6,123 bases of DNA from Myxococcales bacterium (GCA_020354595.1 CP070650.1:1696341-1702463); one strand, 5' to 3'; numbered from the stretch's first letter, positions 1 through 6,123 are shown. Numbers and translations are program-made. Notes: generated by a model from the sequence alone, not told the origin.

Positions 1-2
1 AT

Positions 3-668
3 ACCAATTTCTTTGCTCCGGAATTATGTATGTCCAAAATCTGGATTTACTATGGAAGTGCTTTCTGTACTGAAGAAGCGACCATGCTGCTGCAGGAGAT
101 CGAAATTCGCTTACAGAAGGTGAATAACCACCGGTTCTTGATCGATGTCGGCACAGAGAAGGGGGCGCAAGCTCTCGCAGGGTTGGAGCTGACCGAAGCG
201 ACCGCACAGGACATCTCTGCCGCAGATGCCGTCGTCGACGGCGCGGCCGAGAAGATGGGCCGGAAGCTCGACACGGAGGGCCTGCCCGAGCGGCTCCTTG
301 CGAACTTGGAGCATCCGCACTGGGACGAGGTCGCCGAGCGCTGCCTCGGGTGCGGAAGTTGCACTTTCTCGTGCCCGACCTGCTTCTGCACCACGGTCGA
401 AGACACGTCTGATTTGGGCGGCGACGTCGCGACGCGCACGCGGACCTGGGACTCCTGTTTCGCGCCGGACTTCGCATACATCCACGGTGGAAGCGTTCGC
501 CCGACGTTGCGTGAGCGCTATCGTCAATGGCACACGCACAAGCTCGCCACGTGGGTGGAGCAATTTGGAACCTCGGGGTGCGTCGGATGCGGTCGTTGCA
601 CGACGTGGTGTCCCGTGGGGATCGACCTCGCTGCGGAGGCGGCCGCGGTGGGAGAAAACAGAGGTTAG
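3..668 (+). CDS. hydB: Group 3b [NiFe]-hydrogenase beta subunit, 4Fe-4S dicluster protein (5' part missing or aberrant)
   Basis: Cytosolic electron-transfer subunit that passes electrons between the hydrogenase small subunit and the flavin subunit. Numbering from the first ATG (base 30; 212 residues), two ferredoxin motifs are plain: C105-C108-C111-C115-P and C184-C187-C190-C194-P, with extra cysteines C118, C120 and C143. Family-typical strings include RCLGCGSCTFSCPTCFC, WDSCFAPDFAYIHGGSVR and FGTSGCVGCGRC. Family members are usually well over 300 residues, so about 120 or more N-terminal residues are absent. The frame is open from base 3 to the ATG, so I call the gene partial at the left edge. 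An ATG start at 30 is possible but has no good ribosome site. Resemblance to the family begins near residue 34 (NHRFLIDVGTEKGA, base 129). The preceding ~33 residues do not look like it and are encoded by DNA of low G+C. The next gene starts 2 bases after the stop. Family call is firm; the true 5' end is not. Confidence 0.85.
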   Translation, partial: TNFFAPELCMSKIWIYYGSAFCTEEATMLLQEIEIRLQKVNNHRFLIDVGTEKGAQALAGLELTEATAQDISAADAVVDGAAEKMGRKLDTEGLPERLLANLEHPHWDEVAERCLGCGSCTFSCPTCFCTTVEDTSDLGGDVATRTRTWDSCFAPDFAYIHGGSVRPTLRERYRQWHTHKLATWVEQFGTSGCVGCGRCTTWCPVGIDLAAEAAAVGENRG

Positions 669-670
669 GG

Positions 671-1120
671 ATGGAGGACTTGGAGTCGATTTTGAAGCAG
701 CACCCGTTTCTCGAGGACCTCCAGCCCGAGCAAGTGAAGCTCATCGTGGGCTGCGCGAAGAACCTCCGCTTCAAACCGGGCGAGTTCCTTGCTCGAGAGG
801 GCCAAAAGGAAGCATGTCTCTCCTTGATCCGCAGGGGTACGGTCGCCATCGAGACGCATGCCCCAAACGGCGAGACGATGTGCATCGAAACCCTCATGCC
901 TGGCGACGTGTTGGGTCTCTCGTGGATTACGCCCGCGACCGCTCACTTTGATTGCCGGGCGCGAGAGACGGTGATCGCGTTCTCGCTCGATCACGGTTGC
1001 CTGGTTGGCAAGATGAAGGAAGACCCCGCGTTTGGGTACGCCATCACCTCGCGCCTGCTCGACAACACCTATCAACGGTTGTCCCGTTTGCGCCTGCAGA
1101 AGCTCGATGTCTACCGGTGA
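671..1120 (+). CDS. Cyclic-nucleotide-binding-fold protein lacking a helix-turn-helix (Crp/Fnr-like, hydrogenase operon)
   Basis: A 149-residue protein that corresponds to the sensor half of Crp/Fnr regulators. Residues ~12-115 fit the beta-roll (HPFLEDLQPEQVKLI at the start, then FKPGEFLAREGQ, RRGTVAIET and MPGDVLGLSW), and ~116-149 fit the long C-helix (DPAFGYAITSRLLDNTYQRL). The protein ends where the DNA-binding domain would begin. The phosphate-binding cassette is atypical: at GDVLGLSWITPATAHFDCRA the Gly-Glu and Arg that normally hold cAMP are not apparent, so it may bind another ligand or none. The start at 671 is chosen because AGAGG (660-664) lies 6 bases upstream and it follows the previous stop by 2 bases; the frame is open farther upstream, but that would overlap the beta-subunit gene heavily. 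Small proteins of this kind are known neighbours of group 3b hydrogenase genes. A regulatory or assembly role is inference. Confidence 0.85.
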   Translation: MEDLESILKQHPFLEDLQPEQVKLIVGCAKNLRFKPGEFLAREGQKEACLSLIRRGTVAIETHAPNGETMCIETLMPGDVLGLSWITPATAHFDCRARETVIAFSLDHGCLVGKMKEDPAFGYAITSRLLDNTYQRLSRLRLQKLDVYR

Positions 1121-1952
1121 AGCCACTCGCCGCGCGCCCAATGCGTACATGCCCATCCCGACTCGCATCGGACGGATGGTCGGTGACATCGAAGACGTGT
1201 TTACATGGGCGCTCGAGCCGTCCGAGCCGTTCGAGTTCGCTCCGGGGCAGTTCAACATGCTCTACGCGCACGGTGTCGGCGAGGTGCCCATCTCGATCAG
1301 CGGCGACCCAACGGATCCGACGGTCCTGCACCACACGGTGAGAGTTGTGGGCAAAGTCACCCGAGCGCTTGGCGCGTTGAACGTCGGCGACGAGATCGGG
1401 GTGCGCGGCCCGTTCGGAAGCACCTGGCCGCTCGGACAAGCCATTGGGCAGGACGTCTTGTTCGTCGCGGGCGGTCTCGGGCTCGCCCCACTCCGCCCGG
1501 CGATCCTGGCGGTTTTGGCGAGACGTGGCGAGTTCGGCCAAGTATCGATCATCTACGGCGCACGGTCGCCCGAGGACATCCTATTTCGCCGAGAGCTCGA
1601 AGCATGGCGGGGCCGTTTCGACGTGGACCTGGAGGCCATCGTCGATCGCTCGGGGACCGACTGGTACGGGCGGGTTGGCGTCGTAACGCGTCTCGTCGCC
1701 GAAGCAGACGTCGATCCCGAGACGAGCGTTGCCATGGTGTGCGGGCCGGAGATCATGATGCGCTTCACGGCTCGCGAGCTCGAGCAACGCGGCTTCGAGC
1801 AGGATCAGATTTGGGTATCGCTCGAGCGGAGCATGAAGTGCGCCGTGGGCCTTTGCGGCCATTGCCAGCTCGGCGGGACCTTCGTCTGCAAGGACGGCCC
1901 CGTGTACCGATACGACGAGGTGGCGGCAAAGATGCTGGTGAGGGGGCTCTGA
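1107..1952 (+). CDS. hydG: Group 3b [NiFe]-hydrogenase gamma subunit, FAD/NAD(P)-binding oxidoreductase
   Basis: Flavin subunit of 281 residues that exchanges electrons between NAD(P)H and the iron-sulfur chain of the hydrogenase. It follows the ferredoxin-NADP reductase plan. An FAD-binding barrel spans ~15-110, with PISISG (61-66) in the flavin position and GVRGPFG (98-104). A nucleotide-binding domain follows, with [10 protein letters not shown] (122-131), IIYGAR (148-153) and CGPE (212-215). A C-terminal cluster motif comprises C245, C250, C253 and C261 (CX4CX2CX7C), as in the PyrK/HydG group, where it binds [2Fe-2S]. I start at ATG 1107, which overlaps the previous gene by 14 bases: the [10 protein letters not shown] segment resembles the conserved family N-terminus, and the next ATG (1149) would cut into it. 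The ribosome site before 1107 is weak (AGAAG), suggesting translational coupling. NAD versus NADP preference cannot be read from the sequence. Confidence 0.93.
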   Translation: MSTGEATRRAPNAYMPIPTRIGRMVGDIEDVFTWALEPSEPFEFAPGQFNMLYAHGVGEVPISISGDPTDPTVLHHTVRVVGKVTRALGALNVGDEIGVRGPFGSTWPLGQAIGQDVLFVAGGLGLAPLRPAILAVLARRGEFGQVSIIYGARSPEDILFRRELEAWRGRFDVDLEAIVDRSGTDWYGRVGVVTRLVAEADVDPETSVAMVCGPEIMMRFTARELEQRGFEQDQIWVSLERSMKCAVGLCGHCQLGGTFVCKDGPVYRYDEVAAKMLVRGL

Positions 1953-2728
1953 TGGCGCGAGCGCGTCTTGCGGTATGGAAGTTTGCTTCTTGCGACGGCT
2001 GCCAGCTAAGCATCCTCGACTGCGAGGACGAGCTCTTGCAGATCGCAGCCGCCGTCGACATCGTTCATTTTCTCGAGGCAACGAGCCATGTCGAGCCCGG
2101 TCCGTACGATCTTTCCATCGTCGAGGGTTCCGTTACGACTCCGAAAGACGCCGCGCGCATTCAAGAGATCCGCGAGGTCTCGAAGAAACTGGTGACGATA
2201 GGCGCTTGCGCGACCGCAGGCGGCATTCAAGCGCTCCGCAACTTCGGCGATCACGCCGAGATGATGCGCGCCGTGTATGCCAAGCCCGAATACATCGACA
2301 CTCTTGCGACGTCGACGGCCATCAGCGGGCACATTCCCGTCGATTTCGAGCTTCGGGGTTGTCCGATCGACAAGGGCCAGCTCATCGAGGTGATCACGGC
2401 TTTGCTCCATGGCCGAACGCCTGCAATTCGCGCCCATTCGACGTGCATGGACTGCAAGGCGCGTGGAAACGTTTGCGTCACGGTGGCGCATGGAACGCCT
2501 TGCCTTGGACCGGTCACGCACGCTGGCTGCGGCGCCCTGTGTCCTACCTATAATCGCGGTTGCTACGGGTGCTTCGGTCCCAGCGAGGACGCACGTCCGG
2601 ATGCGCTGGCAAAGGACATGCTCGAACGCGGAGTCAAACGGCCCGAGGTCTATAGGCTCCTCTCCAACTTCAACGCGGCGGCAGAGCCCTTCCGAACGGA
2701 GGCGGAGCGACATGGCGACCAAGAGTAA
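1952..2728 (+). CDS. hydD: Group 3b [NiFe]-hydrogenase small (delta) subunit
   Basis: Electron-relay subunit of 258 residues that pairs with the nickel subunit. The proximal [4Fe-4S] cluster ligands are C14 and C17 ([10 protein letters not shown]), C86 ([10 protein letters not shown]) and C137 ([10 protein letters not shown]). Eight further cysteines fit two more [4Fe-4S] clusters: C165, C168, C175 and C184 ([11 protein letters not shown] then PCLGP), and C193, C197, C204 and C207 (GCGALCP then RGCYGCFGP). This three-cluster layout is the group 3 arrangement. There is no twin-arginine signal peptide, as expected for a cytosolic enzyme and unlike membrane uptake hydrogenases. The ATG shares its A with the TGA of the flavin subunit gene, and AGGGGG (1941-1946) gives a good ribosome site 5 bases upstream. 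The frame is open far upstream, but that would overlap the flavin gene. One extra cysteine, C24, has no assigned role. Confidence 0.95.
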   Translation: MARARLAVWKFASCDGCQLSILDCEDELLQIAAAVDIVHFLEATSHVEPGPYDLSIVEGSVTTPKDAARIQEIREVSKKLVTIGACATAGGIQALRNFGDHAEMMRAVYAKPEYIDTLATSTAISGHIPVDFELRGCPIDKGQLIEVITALLHGRTPAIRAHSTCMDCKARGNVCVTVAHGTPCLGPVTHAGCGALCPTYNRGCYGCFGPSEDARPDALAKDMLERGVKRPEVYRLLSNFNAAAEPFRTEAERHGDQE

Positions 2729-4016
2729 CGGCACGCGAATGATCACGGTCGGCGAGCTCTCCCGAGTCGAGGGCGAGGGCGCGCTCATGATCCAACTCGA
2801 GGGCGAGCGAGTCGTCGATGTGCAGCTTCGCATCTTCGAGCCGCCTCGGCTGTTCGAGTCCATGCTTCGCGGCCGAGCGGCATCCGAAGCGCCCGACATC
2901 ACGTCACGGATCTGCGGCATCTGCCCGGTCGCCTATCAGATGAGCGCTTGCCACGCTATCGAGCGAGCACTCGGCGTGCATTGCGATGGAGCGCTTCGGG
3001 ATCTTCGGCGGCTTCTCTACTGCGGAGAGTGGATCGAAAGCCACGTCCTTCACATGACCATGCTTCACGCACCGGATTTCGTCGGCGTCCCGGACGTGAT
3101 GACCCTCTCGGAGCGGTACCCGGAGCGCATCCAGGGTGCGCTGCAAATGAAGAAGACCGGCAACGCCATCGTGACCTCGCTCGGCGGTCGGGAGATCCAT
3201 CCCATCAACGTCAAAGTCGGCGGCTTCTATCGGGCGCCACACCGAGAAGAGCTTCGTCGCCTGCTACCCGACCTCAAAGCGGCTCTCGAAGAGGCGGAAC
3301 GCCTACTCGACTGGTGCGCTCAGTTCGACTTTCCGACGCTCGACCGCGAGGTCGAGTACGTCGCGCTGCGACACCCGGACGAATATCCGATGAACGAGGG
3401 ACGGATCGCATCCTCACGCGGACTCGACATCGACCCGATGGACTACGAAGATCACTTCGTCGAGGAGCAGGTTCCGCACTCGACCGCACTCCACGCGAAG
3501 ATCGTCGGACGTGGTCCCTACGTGTGCGGCCCGCAGGCGCGGTTCGCACTGAATGCCGAGCGCCTGTCGCCCCGTGCCAAGGCCGCAGCCGAGCGCGTGG
3601 GGCTTCGGCCTGGCTACATCGATCCGTTCCGCTCGATTCTCGTCCGCGGCGTCGAGGTGATCTACGCCTTGGACGAAGCGATTCGAATCATCGAGGAGTA
3701 CCGCCCGCCCTCCGCTTCTTCGGTAGACACCCCTCCCCGAGCGGGCCGCGGCGCGGCGGCCACAGAGGCACCGAGGGGCATCCTGTACCACCGATACGAT
3801 ATCGATCCCGAAGCAAGCATCTTGGAGGCGAAGATCGTCCCACCTACGTCACAGAACCAACCCAGCATCGAGGACGATCTCAGGACCATCGCGCCGACCC
3901 TCGCGGCGCTGCCCCACAACGACGCCCGCGCGCGCGCCGAGCACGCGATTCGAAACTACGACCCCTGCATCTCGTGCGCGACGCATTTCTTGCGTCTGTC
4001 GATCGAACGGAGGTAG
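2712..4016 (+). CDS. hydA: Group 3b [NiFe]-hydrogenase large (alpha) catalytic subunit
   Basis: Catalytic subunit of 434 residues holding the NiFe(CN)2CO centre, where H2 is split or made. The N-terminal metal motif is [10 protein letters not shown] (66-75; ligands C68 and C71) and the C-terminal one is [10 protein letters not shown] (417-426; ligands C419 and C422, with H425). RVEGEG (18-23) is the standard N-terminal signature and may include the proton-relay glutamate. TEAPRG (351-356) carries the arginine that sits over the iron. [10 protein letters not shown] and [12 protein letters not shown] are also typical of NAD(P)-linked group 3 enzymes. Length is normal. Processing after H425 would release a nine-residue tail, FLRLSIERR. 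The start at ATG 2712 has GGAGG at 2698-2702 and overlaps the small-subunit gene by 17 bases. The protease gene that should trim this tail follows directly. Confidence 0.96.
   Translation: MATKSNGTRMITVGELSRVEGEGALMIQLEGERVVDVQLRIFEPPRLFESMLRGRAASEAPDITSRICGICPVAYQMSACHAIERALGVHCDGALRDLRRLLYCGEWIESHVLHMTMLHAPDFVGVPDVMTLSERYPERIQGALQMKKTGNAIVTSLGGREIHPINVKVGGFYRAPHREELRRLLPDLKAALEEAERLLDWCAQFDFPTLDREVEYVALRHPDEYPMNEGRIASSRGLDIDPMDYEDHFVEEQVPHSTALHAKIVGRGPYVCGPQARFALNAERLSPRAKAAAERVGLRPGYIDPFRSILVRGVEVIYALDEAIRIIEEYRPPSASSVDTPPRAGRGAAATEAPRGILYHRYDIDPEASILEAKIVPPTSQNQPSIEDDLRTIAPTLAALPHNDARARAEHAIRNYDPCISCATHFLRLSIERR
4009..4014 (+). promoter_or_regulatory. Ribosome binding site for the maturation protease (GTG start)
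   Basis: GGAGGT, a near-perfect anti-16S match, ends 9 bases before GTG 4024 and lies across the stop codon of the large-subunit gene. An in-frame TGA at 4018 leaves no room for an earlier start, so this site supports GTG 4024. Confidence 0.8.
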
Positions 4017-4023
4017 GTGACCC

Positions 4024-4512
4024 GTGGCTCGGACCGTCGCAACGCCCTGCATCGTCGGCATTGGCCAACGATACGCCGGAGACGACGGCGTCGGGCGCGA
4101 GGTCGTCCGCGAGCTCTCGGCGTCCGGAATTCCCGCGCAGGGTGTCGACGACGGCGCCGGACTGCTCAACATCCTGATGGGCGGCGCCGGTCCTGTGCTG
4201 GTCATCGACGCAGTCGTGGGCGGCGGCAAGCCCGGAACCATCCACGTGCTGCGGCGCGACGCGTTCGATGCCGCGTTTCGGCCGGTTTCCTCGCACGGCA
4301 TCGGCGTGCTCGAGGCGATCGACCTCGCGACTCGCTTCAATCCCGCGCTGACCGTGACAGTGGTCGGGATTTCCATCGACCCACCCAGCTCGCTCGGCGA
4401 GGGGCTTTCCCGAGAGGTGGCAGCGTCGGTCACCGAGGCGGCGGAATGCGTGCGCGCACTCCTCCCTTTTCAGGCTAGCGTGATGACACTAGACTGGAGC
4501 TCCGGGGCATGA
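4024..4512 (+). CDS. [NiFe]-hydrogenase maturation endopeptidase (HyaD/HycI family)
   Basis: A 162-residue protease of the family that removes the C-terminal peptide of the large subunit after nickel insertion, closing the active site. The N-terminal motif is VGIGQRYAGDDGVGREV (11-27), corresponding to the family GxGN...DDG(V/I)G signature. Likely nickel-sensing residues, by comparison with E. coli HybD, are D21, D62 (LVIDAV) and H91 (SSHGIG). The family's usual Asn after GxG is Gln here (Q15). The start is GTG at 4024, because an in-frame stop lies just upstream and a strong ribosome site precedes it. The gene sits 7 bases after the large-subunit stop, consistent with a protease dedicated to that subunit. 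Length is normal for the family. The last ~15 residues look variable. Confidence 0.92.
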   Translation: MARTVATPCIVGIGQRYAGDDGVGREVVRELSASGIPAQGVDDGAGLLNILMGGAGPVLVIDAVVGGGKPGTIHVLRRDAFDAAFRPVSSHGIGVLEAIDLATRFNPALTVTVVGISIDPPSSLGEGLSREVAASVTEAAECVRALLPFQASVMTLDWSSGA

Positions 4513-4534
4513 TTTTCGCGGCTCCTGGCTGCGT

Positions 4535-4538
4535 GGAG
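4535..4538 (+). promoter_or_regulatory. Ribosome binding site deciding the start of the RnfB-like gene
   Basis: GGAG lies 11 bases before ATG 4550 but only 2 bases before the in-frame TTG at 4541. The spacing favours ATG 4550. The site is short and the only candidate in the 37-base gap after the protease gene. The rest of that gap shows no clear terminator hairpin. Confidence 0.5.
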
Positions 4539-4549
4539 CTTTGACACCG

Positions 4550-5416
4550 ATGTTGTTTCTCTCTGCGGTCGGCGCCCTCAGCGGCCTCACAATCATCCTC
4601 GCCACTGCGCTGGTCCTCGCGCACAGAAAGCTCTACGTCTACGCCGATCCTCGAATCGACGTCGTCGAGGAGATGCTTCCGCACGCGAACTGCGGTGCCT
4701 GCGGCTATCCCGGGTGTCGCCCCTTCGCAGAAGCGCTGACCTCGGGCGAGGCGCAGCCGGGCAAATGCACGGTTAGCTCCCCGGAGGAAAGAGAGGAAAT
4801 CGCCAGCTTCTTGGGCGTCGACGTCGGAGCCGTGGACAAGCAGGTCGCCCGGCTCGCGTGCGCGGGCGGCACCAACGTGGCCCGCAACCATGCGAGATAT
4901 CACGGGGAGCAGAGCTGTCGCGCCGCGGCGCGGGTCGCAGGTGGCGGTAAGGGCTGCTTTTGGGGGTTCCTCGGGCTTGGAGATTGCGCGGTCGTATGTG
5001 ACTTCGATGCGATCCACATGAACGCGCAGAACCTGCCCATGGTGGACGAGGACAAATGTACCGCGTGCGGGGACTGTGTGGAGGTGTGCCCCAAGGACCT
5101 GTTTTCCCTCCACAAGCAGAGCCATCGGCTGTGGGTCGCCTGCAAATCACAGGAGGCCGGGGACGAAATCCTCGAGGACTGCGAGGTCGCTTGCACGGCT
5201 TGCGGCCGGTGCGAGATGGATGCGCCCCGCGGCCTCATCACGATGAAGAAGAACCTACCGGTAGTCGACTACAGCAGGCCGCACGACACACGATCTCCGA
5301 TTGAACGGTGTCCAACCGGAGCTATCGTTTGGATCGACCCCGAGGCCGGTCCTCTGAAGGGCCCGGCCGCCAAGAAGATCATTCGCAAAGGCACGCTCCG
5401 CGACGCGCCGACCTAG
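4550..5416 (+). CDS. rnfB: RnfB-like membrane-anchored polyferredoxin
   Basis: A 288-residue iron-sulfur protein resembling the long RnfB of anaerobes, the entry point for ferredoxin electrons in Rnf complexes. One N-terminal membrane helix spans ~1-24, followed by HRK. The N-terminal cluster motif is C48-C51-C56-C73 (NCGACGYPGC...). C104 and C123 occupy conserved RnfB positions. Next is KGCFWGFLGLGDCAVVC, with C136, C146 and C150; the expected cysteine at 140 is Phe. A complete motif follows at C170-C173-C176-C180-P. The last ferredoxin domain has C215, C218, C221 and C254 but lacks cysteine at 225, 244, 247 and 250, as if one of its two clusters had been lost. C198 and C211 are additional. 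ATG 4550 is preferred over TTG 4541 on ribosome-site spacing. No rnfA, C, D, E or G is in the window. The gene lies between a hydrogenase operon and a 2-oxoacid:ferredoxin oxidoreductase, so an electron-relay role is likely but inferred. Confidence 0.85.
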   Translation: MLFLSAVGALSGLTIILATALVLAHRKLYVYADPRIDVVEEMLPHANCGACGYPGCRPFAEALTSGEAQPGKCTVSSPEEREEIASFLGVDVGAVDKQVARLACAGGTNVARNHARYHGEQSCRAAARVAGGGKGCFWGFLGLGDCAVVCDFDAIHMNAQNLPMVDEDKCTACGDCVEVCPKDLFSLHKQSHRLWVACKSQEAGDEILEDCEVACTACGRCEMDAPRGLITMKKNLPVVDYSRPHDTRSPIERCPTGAIVWIDPEAGPLKGPAAKKIIRKGTLRDAPT

Positions 5417-5436
5417 CCACTCACGCGAAAGCCCGA

Positions 5437-5443
5437 AAGGTGA
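5437..5443 (+). promoter_or_regulatory. Ribosome binding site of the 2-oxoacid oxidoreductase gene
   Basis: AAGGTGA ends 5 bases before ATG 5449. An in-frame GTG at 5440 lies inside this site, so ATG 5449 is the better start. The 32-base gap to the preceding stop contains only a 4-base inverted pair (TCAC/GTGA) and no convincing terminator, which suggests read-through transcription. Confidence 0.6.
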
Positions 5444-5448
5444 TTTCG

Positions 5449-6123
5449 ATGTCCCCACGATTGTTCGGCACAAAGACCAAGGAGCATGGCAAGAAAGGCA
5501 ATCGCACCTTCAAGTATCCAGGCACTCGAGCCGCGCTGGACGGGAACACCGCCGTGATCATGTGCGAGCGTGAATCGAGCGACGCGGCCGGCGCGTATCC
5601 GATCACGCCCTCGACTCAAATGGGCGAGTTCTGGGCCGAGGCTGCGGCGCAGGGACACATCAACATCTCCGGTCGCCCTCTGATCTTCATCGAGCCCGAG
5701 GGCGAGCACGCCGCAGCGGCGGTGACCGCGGGGATGTCCATGACCGGCATGCGCGCGGCGAACTTCTCGTCGGGTCAGGGTATCGCCTACATGCACGAGT
5801 CGCTCTACGCGGCCGTGGGCAAGCGGCTGACCTACGTCCTCAACATCGGTGCGCGGGCGATGACGAAGGCAACCTTGAACGTGCATGCCGGCCACGACGA
5901 CTACCACTGCGTCGACGACACGGGTTTCTTTCAGATGTTCGCGAAGAACGCGCAGTCCGTCGCGGACCTGAACATCATCAGCCATCGGATTGCCGAGCTC
6001 GCGCTCACCCCCGGGATCATCGCGCAAGACGGTTTCCTCACCACGCATCTCATCGAGTCCATGATGGTTCCGGAGCGCGAGCTGATCGCTGAGTACTTGG
6101 GCCAGCCCGACGACATCATCGAC
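5449..6123 (+). CDS. Pyruvate-type 2-oxoacid:ferredoxin oxidoreductase, N-terminal part (runs off the window)
   Basis: The first 225 residues of a thiamine-diphosphate enzyme that oxidises a 2-oxoacid such as pyruvate to the acyl-CoA and CO2 and reduces ferredoxin. The reading frame has no stop before the window end. What is visible is the substrate-binding domain I: LDGNTAV (30-36), AYPITPSTQMGE (49-60, with T53 in the position that contacts the substrate carboxylate), FIEPEGEHAAAA (80-91), FSSGQGI (106-112) and LNIGARAMTKATLNVHAGHDD (131-151, R136 matching the substrate arginine). It diverges from standard NifJ, with MCERESSDAAGAYP before the motif and AGHDDYH where GDHQDV is usual, so it belongs to a separate subfamily. 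A lysine-rich extension (residues 5-22) precedes the domain. Whether the later thiamine and iron-sulfur domains are fused cannot be seen. Substrate is inferred. Confidence 0.88.
   Translation, partial: MSPRLFGTKTKEHGKKGNRTFKYPGTRAALDGNTAVIMCERESSDAAGAYPITPSTQMGEFWAEAAAQGHINISGRPLIFIEPEGEHAAAAVTAGMSMTGMRAANFSSGQGIAYMHESLYAAVGKRLTYVLNIGARAMTKATLNVHAGHDDYHCVDDTGFFQMFAKNAQSVADLNIISHRIAELALTPGIIAQDGFLTTHLIESMMVPERELIAEYLGQPDDIID

Noticed and set aside
1205..1951. Upstream in-frame extension of the small-subunit gene
   Set aside because: The extended part is Arg-rich and overlaps the flavin subunit. The ATG at 1952 has a strong ribosome site and gives the normal N-terminus just before the C14/C17 motif.
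2549..2554. TATAAT, a perfect -10 box inside the small-subunit gene
   Set aside because: No -35-like sequence lies at the right distance. It encodes part of the CPTYNRGC cluster region and is explained by the protein.
2006..2920. Long minus-strand open frame (304 codons) opposite the small- and large-subunit genes
   Set aside because: It lies wholly opposite two firm hydrogenase genes. Its product is rich in Arg and Ser with no recognisable domain, which is the usual shadow of high-G+C coding DNA.
2948..4177. Long plus-strand open frame (409 codons) overlapping the large subunit and protease
   Set aside because: The product is very rich in Arg, Ser and Pro with no family likeness, and the overlapped frame encodes a clear NiFe large subunit with both metal motifs.
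4496..4503. GGAGCTCC palindrome near the end of the protease gene
   Set aside because: Eight bases only, within coding sequence, and common by chance at this base composition.
4541..4546. TTGACA, a perfect -35 box before the RnfB-like gene
   Set aside because: No -10 element lies 16-18 bases downstream, and the box overlaps the gene start, so it could only drive transcription from inside the gene.
5417..5448. Possible terminator between the RnfB-like gene and the 2-oxoacid oxidoreductase
   Set aside because: Only a 4-base inverted pair (TCAC/GTGA) with no stable stem and no T-run. The right half is the ribosome site.
1..6123. tRNA or rRNA genes, CRISPR arrays, insertion sequences, long repeats
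   Set aside because: None seen on reading both strands. Almost the whole window is accounted for by protein-coding genes, and no non-coding gap exceeds 40 bases.

Overview
The window is a compact plus-strand block of energy-metabolism genes with high G+C outside its first 120 or so bases. G- and C-rich codon ends, cheap GTG starts, and short gene overlaps suggest a bacterium, possibly anaerobic or facultative, of a Myxococcota/Desulfobacterota-like lineage. That placement is inference from codon style and gene content only. The window begins inside one gene and ends inside another, and there are no RNA genes, mobile elements or CRISPR arrays that I can see.

Bases 3-4512 are a cytosolic [NiFe]-hydrogenase operon of the group 3b (NAD(P)-linked, 'sulfhydrogenase') type. 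In order it holds the beta subunit with two [4Fe-4S] motifs (3' part only), a small cyclic-nucleotide-binding-fold protein without a DNA-binding domain, the FAD/NAD(P)-binding gamma subunit with a C-terminal iron-sulfur motif, the small subunit with ligands for three [4Fe-4S] clusters, the nickel-carrying large subunit, and the maturation endopeptidase that trims the large subunit. Five of these six genes overlap or sit within a few bases of each other, so they are almost surely co-transcribed and partly translationally coupled.

Bases 4550-5416 encode an RnfB-like membrane-anchored polyferredoxin with no other Rnf subunit in view. Bases 5449-6123 are the start of a pyruvate-type 2-oxoacid:ferredoxin oxidoreductase that runs off the end. 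The neighbourhood therefore joins H2/NAD(P)H chemistry to ferredoxin chemistry: the 2-oxoacid oxidoreductase would make reduced ferredoxin, the RnfB-like protein could relay or store those electrons, and the hydrogenase could exchange H2 with NAD(P)H.

The most unusual points are the RnfB-like protein, whose last ferredoxin domain appears to have lost all four ligands of one cluster while keeping all four of the other, and the first ~125 bases, which are much lower in G+C and encode an N-terminal stretch that does not look like the hydrogenase beta family. No wholly unknown gene is present.
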